Source: Paraburkholderia susongensis
GTDB lineage: Bacteria > Pseudomonadota > Gammaproteobacteria > Burkholderiales > Burkholderiaceae
Length of the DNA stretch: 64,000 bases
Assembly (NCBI RefSeq): GCF_900177725.1
Contig: NZ_FXAT01000004.1
Location: 186,001 to 250,000 of the forward strand
Reading direction: 5' to 3'
Shown: positions 44,835-53,843 of the stretch, one piece after another
How the letters are laid out: every line of letters starts with the position of its first letter
How positions within the stretch are numbered: position 1 is the stretch's first letter
The notes under the pieces: generated by a model
What the model was told of the DNA's origin: nothing
Seen by the model: the letters and a program-made list of their open reading frames with translations, nothing else
The model's database searches: none
Translations under genes and position numbers: made by a program

Positions 44835-45992
44835 ATGACAGGCAAAAAGACGATCGCCATTCTTGGCACGCGTGGCATACCTGCGCGTCATGGCGGATTC
44901 GAAACGTTCGCGGAGCGGCTCGCGCTTCATCTCAACGAACGCGGCTGGATCGTGACCGTGTATTGTCAGGGTACGAAGGAACTGGCGGAGCCGGTCTATG
45001 ACACGTGGCGCGGCATTCGTCGCATCACGTATCCAGTGAGCCGCGAAGGCGCGGCCGCTACGCTGGAGTTCGACTGGACCTGCGTTCGGGATGTCGTCAG
45101 GAACCCGCCGGGCGTTGCACTGACTCTCGGCTATAACACGGCGCTCTTCTGTATATGGATGCGTCTGTGCGGCGTGAAGAACATCATCAACATGGACGGC
45201 CTCGAGTGGCGGCGCGACAAATGGCGCAAGCATGAGCGCGCGTGGCTATGGCTCAATGAACGCATCGGCTGCTGGGTCGGGAATCACCTGATCGCCGATC
45301 ATCCGGCGATTGCGGATCATCTGTCGACGCGCGTGTCGCGCAGCAAGATCACGACCATTACCTACGGTGCGGATCACGTCGAGCACGCCGACCGGGACCG
45401 GTTGAAGGACTTTTCGCTGTCCGCGGACAGGTACGGCATTTTTATTGGCAGGCCCGAACCGGAGAACTCGGTCATTGAAGTGGTCGAGGCGTTCTCGCGC
45501 AAACGGCGCGACGCCAAACTGGTCGTGCTCGGAAACTACGAGCCGGATCGGCGGCTTTATCATCGTGAGGTGATGCAGGCGGCCAGCGATGAAGTCATCT
45601 TTCCCGGGGCGATCTACGACACCGACATGATTCGGTCGCTCAGATATCACGCACGCTTCTATCTTCACGGACACAGGGTCGGTGGAACCAATCCGTCGCT
45701 GGTCGAGGCGCTGGGTGCCGGCAGCGCCATCATCGCGCACGATAACCCGTTCAATAGATGGGTAGCCGGGTCGGGAAGCCGCTATTTTTCTTCTACGAAC
45801 CAGTGCGAACATCATATCGAGGATCTGCTGCACGACGATTCAGCAGTGGAGCAGATGCGGGCGGTTAGCCGGGAACGCTTCGCGAGCACGTTTCAATGGT
45901 CCGGCATTCTCGACGAGTACGAGTCGCTGTTGGAGCGTTACTGCGCCAAAGAGGAAGAGGTGATAGCGCTCACGCCGGAGAAGCGGCTTTGA
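44835..45992 (+). CDS. Glycosyltransferase with DUF1972 (rhamnosyltransferase-like)
   Basis: 385 aa from ATG 44835 after GGGAGC. The N-terminus IAILGTRGIPARHGGFETFAERLA is the DUF1972 signature. It is followed by NIINMDGLEWRRDKWRKHERAWLWLNE and a C-terminal GT1/GT4-like part with RFYLHGHRVGGTNPSLVEALGAGSAI. Such enzymes transfer rhamnose or similar sugars in capsule loci. It is divergent from the main operon and separated by the long control region. Confidence 0.9.
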   Translation: MTGKKTIAILGTRGIPARHGGFETFAERLALHLNERGWIVTVYCQGTKELAEPVYDTWRGIRRITYPVSREGAAATLEFDWTCVRDVVRNPPGVALTLGYNTALFCIWMRLCGVKNIINMDGLEWRRDKWRKHERAWLWLNERIGCWVGNHLIADHPAIADHLSTRVSRSKITTITYGADHVEHADRDRLKDFSLSADRYGIFIGRPEPENSVIEVVEAFSRKRRDAKLVVLGNYEPDRRLYHREVMQAASDEVIFPGAIYDTDMIRSLRYHARFYLHGHRVGGTNPSLVEALGAGSAIIAHDNPFNRWVAGSGSRYFSSTNQCEHHIEDLLHDDSAVEQMRAVSRERFASTFQWSGILDEYESLLERYCAKEEEVIALTPEKRL

Positions 45993-46137
45993 ATTGACCG
46001 GGCCTGGTTTGTTCGCGAATGGCGAATCCCTTGCTGGGCGATAAGCTCACGCAAGGGAAAACGTCGACGACAGGCAAGGAAAAAAGCGCATACGGTCCAC
46101 GCTGGAGTTCGAGCGGGATTCGAACTAAATTCGAGCA

Positions 46138-46166
46138 AGAAACAAACGGCGTGTCATACGCCGTGA
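46138..46166 (-). terminator. Terminator downstream of the second GNAT gene
   Basis: ACGGCGT (46146-46152) pairs with ACGCCGT (46158-46164). On the minus strand the stem is followed by TTGTTTCTT. It lies about 20 bp after the stop codon at 46185. Confidence 0.6.
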
Positions 46167-46184
46167 TGCGCCGGCCGTGATGCC

Positions 46185-47267
46185 TCAGCCGGCGGCGGAG
46201 TCGCCATCTTTTGCGCGGTGCAGCCGGTGCCCCGCCGATTCGATGATTGCCTGAGTGCTTCGGTGAAGTTTGCGAAAGGCTGCGTAGTCGCTTCTCATAC
46301 GGCGTATCTCGAAGCGACGAACCAGCGTGCCGCCGAATCCGGACAGAAACATCAGGATGCTCAGACTTGCGATTCCGTCAAAATCGAACACGAGTTTCCG
46401 TTCGTGTGCGAGACGAATGGCGGTCCAGATGAGCACGCTGATGGCACCGCTATGAGAGTCCCGTTTGCGTGAGGAAAGGAAATAATAGAGTGCCGTGTTA
46501 TCGGAAACAACGGTAATGGCCGCCTGCAGCGTGCCGTCTTTGTCGTAGCATCCCAGCAGTTTTCCAGCTCGCCGCTCCATGACCTCACCAAGGAGCGTTC
46601 TCATGAGCGAGGATCCGTACATATTGCGTTGTTGACGCGCAGCAAGATTGGCGTCGTAAAACCGGACGAATTCATCCGCGCTGAGGATTTCCTTGACGGT
46701 CAATTGCTCGGAAGCGCGGCGAATGACATTGCGGGTATTCGGCCGCATGTGGGCCCACGTGTCTGCTTCGGTTTGCTGAGGAGAAATTCTCAGTGTGAAG
46801 TTGGCGAATACCTTGAAACGACTGAAGGTAAAGGCTATCGCTTCCGCCTCCGACATGCTGGGGTCCATCAGTTGTTCGAAAAGAGCGCAGGCCGGCAACT
46901 GTTGTATGAGTTTATTGCAGACGTTAAACCTGTGCCGCCATTGCTCGTCGGCGCTGCCGGTCGTCGATCTGATCACGGGCCCGAGGCACCGCGTGAGCAG
47001 CGGCATTTCGGACACGTTCCAGAACCCCTTTCTCACGAGCGTATAAGGCATTTCGCCAAGTACTTCATTCTTTTCCACGACCTTGGCGAGATGCCAGTCG
47101 CCTCCCGTGACGGCATTGAGCCACCACGGTTCGTGAAAAATGGAGCATCGGGTGAGGCCAGGACGGACCTCTGAAACGGGAGGGGGGGCGCCAGACTCGT
47201 TTGCCACGCCTCTGAAGTTAATGAAATGTCCAGTCGAGTTGGATAGCGGGAAGAGATCTATGGCCAT
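46185..47267 (-). CDS. FemAB/GNAT-like acyltransferase
   Basis: 360 aa. The N-terminal half has FHEPWWLNAVTGGDWHLAKVV and EMPYTLVRKGFWNVSEMPLLTRCLGPVI. This arrangement is typical of FemAB-like proteins in exopolysaccharide loci. The C-terminal half has DANLAARQQRNMYGSS, LLGCYDKDGTLQAAITVV and FDFDGIASLSILMFLSGFGG. It is unrelated in sequence detail to the GNAT at 40422-41591. Probable acyl or aminoacyl transfer to the polysaccharide or its lipid-linked precursor. Confidence 0.75.
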   Translation of the reverse strand: MAIDLFPLSNSTGHFINFRGVANESGAPPPVSEVRPGLTRCSIFHEPWWLNAVTGGDWHLAKVVEKNEVLGEMPYTLVRKGFWNVSEMPLLTRCLGPVIRSTTGSADEQWRHRFNVCNKLIQQLPACALFEQLMDPSMSEAEAIAFTFSRFKVFANFTLRISPQQTEADTWAHMRPNTRNVIRRASEQLTVKEILSADEFVRFYDANLAARQQRNMYGSSLMRTLLGEVMERRAGKLLGCYDKDGTLQAAITVVSDNTALYYFLSSRKRDSHSGAISVLIWTAIRLAHERKLVFDFDGIASLSILMFLSGFGGTLVRRFEIRRMRSDYAAFRKLHRSTQAIIESAGHRLHRAKDGDSAAG

Positions 47268-47717
47268 TGCGTGCTGTGTTCATTCGTCAGGATTACAAAG
47301 GTCGAACTCAATACGCATCCAGGAGCTCGCCTGCGCTGTAGTACGCTTCGCACACCTTGCGGAAATCAACCACCGTATTCGCTGATTCTTATCTCAACCA
47401 TTACACGATTCATTTGTGAGTTCACGAAGTGTAAGGTGAATATTTGTTAATAGACGTGCGGAATCACACAATTGGATGTAATGACCGACACCTGCCTGAA
47501 TAGTCCGCTCGTGCGGAATTCATTCCGCTTATTGGAGGAGGGCGCTTGAATCACCGTGCGTGCCGAATCAGGAAAAGTAGTGGCAGTACGGGAATTATTG
47601 ATCTAATGTATTGACGCAGAGTGAGCCGCCGGTGCGTCCATACGGCGCCTCGCTCGTGGCAAGTGGTTCGTGCGCAAATGCGAAGCCCTCTCTTCGCCCG
47701 TTCTGGGCAAGCCAATC
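47268..47717. other. Divergent intergenic region, no gene seen
   Basis: About 450 bp between the divergent FemAB-like gene and the secreted unknown. The part 47380-47480 is A+T-rich and likely carries promoters. No strong consensus promoter or operator could be fixed. Confidence 0.5.
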
Positions 47718-48512
47718 ATGAGAACTGGTCGGAAATTTATCGTCGGCACGGGTCTGGTATGTCTCGGCGTGGCCTTGTCGCTGATTGCGCTACGTACATC
47801 AGGTCAGTCATCGCCGGCTTTGCAGTCGACCATTGGCGACGCGGTGCAGCAGATGCAAATGGCGCACGAGGCTACGCCGACTGGTGTGCCGCCTTCCTAT
47901 AGCTGGCAGGCGCAATCGGTGATTCAGGCGGGCAATCGCCCACCGGGCGGGTTCCACGCGATCACCGGCTGGGGGCAGATATTTCGCGCGTCCGGAGCGG
48001 CGCCGGTGACACTAAACGTGTCACTTAGGAATTTTCGCACTTACCTTCTCCAGACCTCCGGTGATCTGCAGTTGCTTCAGTCCACCAATACGCTGGATGG
48101 CGCTCAATTCAATCCCGACTATCAGGGTAACGTCAATACGCCGGCGGAAATCGGCGTGGACTCGAACGGTTATACGTCGGTTGTGACGAATCCCAACCTC
48201 GCATTTCAATTTTGGCCGTCGGCCGGCAAGGTGAACTTCAACTCACGGAACCTGGCTGGAATAGTGGTGGTGGTTGAAGCCAGAATAAACCCGGCAAATG
48301 GGCAAGCCGCCGCGGACGTCGATAACAAATACATTTTGTCCGTGGGCGCGGACTATTGGGCAGCCGTGAATTCCGTGTGGGACAACTATCGCAGCAGCGC
48401 AGGCGTGGCGACTGGACGGTTCCAGTTCCTGACGACCGAGTGGAAGTGCTTCACGATGACGACGGTTCCCGAGCGCAATAGCGCAGCGTTGCCGGTACTG
48501 TTCGCGTGCTAG
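47718..48512 (+). CDS. Secreted protein of unknown function in the exopolysaccharide locus
   Basis: 264 aa from ATG 47718; the frame also opens at 47670. The N-terminal signal or anchor is FIVGTGLVCLGVALSLIALR followed by TSGQSSPALQ. The rest is rich in Asn, Ser, Gln and aromatic residues with no recognised motif: FHAITGWGQIFRASG, LLQTSGDLQLLQSTNTLDGA, GRFQFLTTEWKCFTM. Two late cysteines could form a disulfide. The soluble beta-rich look and location suggest polysaccharide binding, modification or lysis. That is inference only. Confidence 0.6.
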   Translation: MRTGRKFIVGTGLVCLGVALSLIALRTSGQSSPALQSTIGDAVQQMQMAHEATPTGVPPSYSWQAQSVIQAGNRPPGGFHAITGWGQIFRASGAAPVTLNVSLRNFRTYLLQTSGDLQLLQSTNTLDGAQFNPDYQGNVNTPAEIGVDSNGYTSVVTNPNLAFQFWPSAGKVNFNSRNLAGIVVVVEARINPANGQAAADVDNKYILSVGADYWAAVNSVWDNYRSSAGVATGRFQFLTTEWKCFTMTTVPERNSAALPVLFAC

Positions 48513-48521
48513 ATGAGTGTG

Positions 48522-49799
48522 TCAGAGATTCGGGCCGGGGAATGAATTCGATGGCGAGGGTTTTCTGACTTTGCTCATACGGTACGCGTTCTGACCATAA
48601 ATGACGCACCAGAAGGCGATCAGCGACGCAGCCGTTGCTGTGGAAGGCGCAAACATGATCCAGATTTTCGGCGCGATGAACGGCGAAGCCGCGATGGACA
48701 GTAGCGTCACCCCCTGCTTGATCAGAATCAGCCGGTACCGGCGTGCGGCGATGAACCAGGTGGTCAGTCCGTAATCGGCGAACAACACGATCGAGCAGGC
48801 GGTGGCGTAGATCATCACAGGCGCCCCGGCCGCGAAGTTCGGGCCATAGATGAGCAGAAACACGGTACGGCCTATGAACAGACTGCCCACGAAGGCGACG
48901 GCGCCGAGGATGCCTAGATAAATGCCGAGCTTTTGCGCCTTCTCGCGAAGCTGTATTTCATTTCGTGCGATGAATACCATGCTCGGGCCGAGCGCCAGAG
49001 CGAGCGCTGCGCCGACGGAATTCCATTGTTCGACGAGCGATGCCGCCGCCGAATAGATGCCCAGGTCCGCCTTCGAAATCAGCATCCCTAACAGCACACG
49101 ATCCAGTCTCACGACCAGAACGCCAGCCGCGACCGCCGGCCAGAATTTGAGTCCGCGAATCACGAGGGTTTTCGTCACGACATCGTCGCCGGCAAGCGAC
49201 TGCGGCGTTTTGAGCGCCAATTGACGATAGCGCCGAAAAGGTCCTGCTGCCGCGACGATGGCTTCGATGGGCCATGCAATCGACGCGATCAGCGCGCCGG
49301 CCGAAGCATGCGCCGCGGCGAACAGCCATAGCACCCGGACGCCGCTTGCCAGAGTCTTGGCGCGGGTCACGACCCAAGGGCTTTTCTCGGCATACGCCAT
49401 TAACGAACCGAGCGCGATCGGTTCGACGATGAGTAGCAAACCCGCGACGATGGCGAGTTCGGCACTGGCACGAATCATCAGAAACCATGCGCCGAGGGAG
49501 AAGACCAACATGACGCCGAGCGTCGAAAAGAGGCGCAGACGGAAGGCGCGATAAAACACGAGATGGCGCAGCCGCGGATGCTTGCCGAGAATCGGCGCAA
49601 CGGATTGAGCGCTGAACAGCAGGGCGGTGCTTCCGGCGACAGCCGAAAGCGACAAGGCGAATTGCAATTCGCCGAAGAGGCGCGCGCCGTAGATGTTGGC
49701 AAAAAGATGGTTGCTGGCGACAGCGGCGAGCGCACCCACGACTTTTTCGCACAACACGCCCGTCAGCGACGAGAAAAGGAGCCGGACGAATGGATTCAC
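48522..49799 (-). CDS. Polysaccharide flippase, Wzx-like (MATE/PST superfamily)
   Basis: 425 aa with about 12-14 transmembrane helices and no large loops. The start is GTG at 49799 with AGAGG 5 bp upstream; no ATG fits better. The N-terminus has LLFSSLTGVLCEKVVGALAAVASNHLFANIYGARLFGELQFALS, shaped like PST proteins. It would translocate the lipid-linked repeat unit. Convergent with the secreted unknown (10 bp between stops). Confidence 0.85.
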   Translation of the reverse strand: MNPFVRLLFSSLTGVLCEKVVGALAAVASNHLFANIYGARLFGELQFALSLSAVAGSTALLFSAQSVAPILGKHPRLRHLVFYRAFRLRLFSTLGVMLVFSLGAWFLMIRASAELAIVAGLLLIVEPIALGSLMAYAEKSPWVVTRAKTLASGVRVLWLFAAAHASAGALIASIAWPIEAIVAAAGPFRRYRQLALKTPQSLAGDDVVTKTLVIRGLKFWPAVAAGVLVVRLDRVLLGMLISKADLGIYSAAASLVEQWNSVGAALALALGPSMVFIARNEIQLREKAQKLGIYLGILGAVAFVGSLFIGRTVFLLIYGPNFAAGAPVMIYATACSIVLFADYGLTTWFIAARRYRLILIKQGVTLLSIAASPFIAPKIWIMFAPSTATAASLIAFWCVIYGQNAYRMSKVRKPSPSNSFPGPNL

Positions 49800-50624
49800 G
49801 ACGCCTCTTCAGCTTGCGCTGCGTGAAAGCCCGCTGTGCAGGTTGGGCGTGCTGTGATCGGATGAAAGCTCGAGAAAATGAAGCGCGTTCACACAATCCC
49901 TTTTTATTTTCCTGCCGGTTGAGTTTCTCTGCCGCGAGCTGCGCGTGCCGGAATGCGAGCCGCTCCATAGGCCAAAGAACATGTCTTTAGTCTGATGGGT
50001 TGCTCCGCAAATCAACGCCCCCATTCAAACGGTATTCTCTCTGGCTCGAATCATAGCGGATCGCTTTGACTCGTTGATTGTTAAGGTATTCTTAGTATCA
50101 TTTCACTTCATTACCGCTCGTTGTTCCTCTGCGCCGCAGCCGATCTCATGAGCTATCTCATGGACTACCTATAGGCCGCGCGCAGCGCAGATGCCATTGC
50201 CGTGCGATTGGATAATTGCGGCCGCAGCCGCTATGAACGATTCGCCGTACACGAGCACGCACGCGCCATGCAAATGAATGGCAACTTTATTTTTCGTTTC
50301 GGACTTGCCTCGATGTCGCCAGATATCGGTTGACTCATGTGAGGACCGCGGTGAACTTGCGGTTCGACCGAACGCTGGCGGACACGGAAGACTTGGGACT
50401 TTATAGCTGGCGAATTTGCGAAAGAATGTGCCTTGTCACACACTCGTGCGGCATCGGGAGCCATTGATCTGGAGGAGTGTTCTGCGTGCCTGAACGTATA
50501 GGAACGTTTGTGACGAGGCAATGAATTTATTTTTATTGTGCTGTCGAGCAGACAGCAAAAGTACAGCAAGGGGCCAGCAAGGGGCCAACGAAAGGCGGCC
50601 GATTGCCGGTCCGCCCTCGAAAAC
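49800..50624. other. Long intergenic region with no convincing gene
   Basis: About 825 bp of A+T-richer DNA between the flippase and an MFS gene. A minus-strand frame (50231-50569, 112 codons) has an odd Cys/Ser/Arg composition and no family features. TTGACT at about 50067 with TATTCT about 15 bp downstream is a weak plus-strand promoter candidate with no gene after it. Confidence 0.5.
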
Positions 50625-51836
50625 TCACAATGCCGCAGTCAGGTTGGTGACCTTCGCATTGCGCAGATAAAGCACGGTGGACAGCACCACTGCCGCCGCC
50701 GCGGCAATCGCGGCAAACAGAAACACCGAGCCGTAACCAAACTCGCCCGCGATATACCCGGCCAACGGCCCGGTAATGCCGAGCGACAGATCGAGAAACA
50801 CCGAATACGCCGACAACGCCGCGCCGCGACTCGCGGGCGGCACGAGCCCGACGGCTTCGACGCCGAGCGCGGGGAACACGAGCGCGAAGCCGAAGCCGGT
50901 CAACGCGGCGCCAGCGAGCGCGATATGCGGCTCGGGCGCGAGCCACAGCATCAGGAGACCCGCGCATTCGAATGAAAACGACGCAATCGCGACGCGGAAC
51001 CCGCCATAGGTCTTGATCGTGTTCGCGAACAGCAGGCGCGCGCCGATAAAGAGCGTGCCGAACAGCGTCAGCGACAGCGCCGCATTCGGCCAGTGCCTCG
51101 CGGCATAGAACAGTGTGATGAAAGTCGCGATCGAGCCGAAGCCGGCCGAACCGAGCGCGAGGCCCATGCCATGCGGCAGCACGCGCGTGAACACGCTGCG
51201 GTACGACATCCGTTCGCCGTGGACGACCGGCACCGGCGCGATCAGCCGCGCGAGGTAGTAGCCGAGCGCCGCGAGCAGGATCACGAGAATGCCGAGCGTG
51301 GTAAAGCCGATGGCATGCGAAAGCGCCACGCCGAGCGGCGCGCCGATGGCGAGCGCGCCGTAGGTCGCGATGCCGTTCCACGAAATCACCCGGGCGTTGT
51401 TGTTCGTGCCCACCCGGCCGATACCCCACAGAATCGCGCCCGTGCCGCACAGGCTCTCGCCGAAGCCGAGCACGAGGCGGCTGCACACCAGCAACGCGAG
51501 GCTCAGCACCGGCCAGTGCCCGGCCAGCGCCGCGAGCAGCAGGAACACACCGCTCGCGCCGCAACCGAGCAAGCCGATCGACACCGTGCGCTTGGGCCCC
51601 AGCGTATCCGCCGAGCGGCCCGCGAGCGGCCTCGACGCGAGCGTCGCGAGGTATTGCACGCTGATCGCCGCGCCCGCGAGCACCGCGCTATAGCCGAGGT
51701 CGTCGTGCACGTAGCCCGGCAGCACCGCGAGCGGAATGCCGATCGTCAGGTAGCAAAGAAACGTGAAAAAGACGACAGGAATGATCTGAAGGGTCGTGGC
51801 AAATTCGCTGCGGCGGGGTGCGGAGTCGGTGGACAT
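50625..51836 (-). CDS. MFS transporter, YhhS/YfcJ-like
   Basis: 403 aa, 12 helices. The N-terminal [31 protein letters not shown] and [29 protein letters not shown] segments are close to the YhhS/YfcJ group. ATG at 51836. Substrate is not known for most members. It is divergent from xdhA, and a functional link is possible but unsupported. Confidence 0.85.
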   Translation of the reverse strand: MSTDSAPRRSEFATTLQIIPVVFFTFLCYLTIGIPLAVLPGYVHDDLGYSAVLAGAAISVQYLATLASRPLAGRSADTLGPKRTVSIGLLGCGASGVFLLLAALAGHWPVLSLALLVCSRLVLGFGESLCGTGAILWGIGRVGTNNNARVISWNGIATYGALAIGAPLGVALSHAIGFTTLGILVILLAALGYYLARLIAPVPVVHGERMSYRSVFTRVLPHGMGLALGSAGFGSIATFITLFYAARHWPNAALSLTLFGTLFIGARLLFANTIKTYGGFRVAIASFSFECAGLLMLWLAPEPHIALAGAALTGFGFALVFPALGVEAVGLVPPASRGAALSAYSVFLDLSLGITGPLAGYIAGEFGYGSVFLFAAIAAAAAVVLSTVLYLRNAKVTNLTAAL

Positions 51837-52224
51837 CGGGAAAACGAGACTTGAAATCGACGGAAAGGCGTGATTTTCCCATGGAACCGATTCCCTTGCA
51901 GGAGTTGCTCAAATAATGGCCGGGTTAAACGGCTAGTCGAAGCTATATAAAGGTCGATTTTTGGCATGCCACTGGGTGTTTTTTGGCCGGACGGCGTTGC
52001 ACGCCATTATTTTTAATGGCGTTAAATCCGCAGAAATAATAAAAAAGCGGCAGAAATACACCTCCAACATAAGCACAGCGCCGCGCAAATTCATCCCGAT
52101 ATCGTTTTGCGGATATGTCCCGCATGCGATTCGCGCTATGGGTTGCGTTTATTGACGGTGATAGCTTTCAAACCATCGTCGCGGCGCCTGCGCGCGGACA
52201 CAGAACCACAGAGAGCAACGAGAC
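51837..52224. other. Divergent control region between the MFS gene and xdhA
   Basis: About 390 bp without a gene. 51930-52100 is A+T-rich and likely contains both promoters. No specific operator recognised. Confidence 0.5.
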
Positions 52225-53772
52225 ATGACTGAGCCGATTCGCTTCTATCACCGCAACGCGATCCGCGAAATCAAGGACGCGCCCGTTACCCGCACGGTGC
52301 TGCAGTATCTGCGCGAGGACGCGCATTGCACCGGCACCAAGGAAGGCTGCGCGGAAGGCGACTGCGGCGCGTGCACGGTCGTGATCGGCGAGCGCAACGC
52401 GGCGGGCGGCGTCGACTTCAAGGCGGTCAACGCGTGCATCCAGTTCATGCCGACGCTCGACGGCCGCGCGCTCTTCACGGTCGAAGACCTGCGCCAGCCC
52501 GACGGGTCGCTGCATCCCGTGCAGCAGGCGATGGTCGACTGCCACGGCTCGCAATGCGGCTTCTGCACGCCGGGCTTCATCATGTCGATGTGGGCGCTCT
52601 ACGAGAAACACGGCCACGAGCAGGGCTGCGCGAACCGCTCGGTGCCCTCGCGCGAGACGATCGGCAATGCGCTCACGGGCAACCTGTGCCGCTGCACCGG
52701 CTACCGGCCGATCATCGACGCGGCCGAGCACATGTTCGAAGCGCCCGCGCCGCAAGCGCCGGTGAACGTGAAGGCGCTCGCCGCCGCACTGGCCTCGATC
52801 GGGCGCGACGACACCTTCCGCTACGAGCATGCCGGCCAGCAATTCGCCGCGCCGCGTACGGTCGCCGCGCTCGCGCAACTGAAAGAAGCGGAACCGGCCG
52901 CGCGCATTCTCGCGGGCAGCACCGACATCGGCCTGTGGGTCACGAAGCAGATGCGCGAACTCGGCAACATCGTCTACGTCGGTCAGATCGACGAGCTGCA
53001 AAAGCTCGAAACCCACGACGACTGGATCGAGATCGGCGCGGGCGTGAGCGTCGAGAAAGCGTACGCGGAGATCGCGAAGCAGTATCCGGAGCTCACCGAA
53101 ATGTGGCAGCGCTTCGCGTCGCTGCCGATCCGCAATGCCGGCACGCTCGGCGGCAATATCGCCAACGGTTCGCCGATCGGCGATTCGATGCCGGGTCTGA
53201 TCGCGCTCGGCGCGCGCGTGATCGTGCGCGGCGGCGAGATCGAGCGCGAGATGCCGCTCGAAGACCTGTACCTCGCGTATCAGAAGAGGGACATGGCCGG
53301 GCACGAGTTCGTGGTCGGCGTGAAGGTGCCCACGCGCACCGGCGCGCGCGCGAATCTGCGCTTTCGCACCTACAAGCTCTCGAAGCGCTTCGACTCGGAC
53401 ATCTCGGCCGTGTGCGCGGCGTTCTCGTTCATCCCCGATGGCAACGTGATCCGCGAGCCGCGCATCGCGTTCGGCGGCATGGCCGCGACGCCCAAGCGCG
53501 CTTCGCATGCCGAAGCCGTGCTGCGCGACGCTGAATGGCACGAGGCGACCGCGCAGGCCGCGATGCTCGCGCTCGGCAACGACTACGCGCCGCTCTCCGA
53601 CATGCGAGCGACGAGCGACTACCGTCTCGAAGCCGCGAAAAATACGCTGTACCGCTTCTGGCTCGAAACGCGCACGCAGCATCCACTGCCGAAGAGCGCA
53701 CTCGATGTGCGCGCGGTCGTTGCGGCCGGCGAATGCGCATCGGGATGCGTGCCTGCTGGCGCGGGCGCTTGA
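52225..53772 (+). CDS. xdhA: Xanthine dehydrogenase small subunit XdhA
   Basis: The iron-sulfur/FAD subunit, which passes electrons from the molybdenum centre to NAD. The 515-aa protein has a plant-type [2Fe-2S] domain with KEGCAEGDCGACTVV and a second [2Fe-2S] domain with CHGSQCGFCTPGF and NLCRCTGYRPI. The FAD domain (about residue 195 on) has ARILAGSTDIGLWV and the RNAGTLGGNIANGSPIGDSMP flavin site. First gene of xdhABC. Confidence 0.97.
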   Translation: MTEPIRFYHRNAIREIKDAPVTRTVLQYLREDAHCTGTKEGCAEGDCGACTVVIGERNAAGGVDFKAVNACIQFMPTLDGRALFTVEDLRQPDGSLHPVQQAMVDCHGSQCGFCTPGFIMSMWALYEKHGHEQGCANRSVPSRETIGNALTGNLCRCTGYRPIIDAAEHMFEAPAPQAPVNVKALAAALASIGRDDTFRYEHAGQQFAAPRTVAALAQLKEAEPAARILAGSTDIGLWVTKQMRELGNIVYVGQIDELQKLETHDDWIEIGAGVSVEKAYAEIAKQYPELTEMWQRFASLPIRNAGTLGGNIANGSPIGDSMPGLIALGARVIVRGGEIEREMPLEDLYLAYQKRDMAGHEFVVGVKVPTRTGARANLRFRTYKLSKRFDSDISAVCAAFSFIPDGNVIREPRIAFGGMAATPKRASHAEAVLRDAEWHEATAQAAMLALGNDYAPLSDMRATSDYRLEAAKNTLYRFWLETRTQHPLPKSALDVRAVVAAGECASGCVPAGAGA

Positions 53773-53843
53773 GAGACGGCGCGTTCGAAGCGCATGCGAA
53801 ACGCGTGTAGAGCGCGCGTTCAAGGAATACGGAGAACTCAATA

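Noticed and set aside
50231..50569. 112-codon minus-strand frame in the gap after the flippase
   Set aside because: No family signature, unusual Cys/Ser/Arg content and no convincing ribosome-binding site; treated as noncoding.
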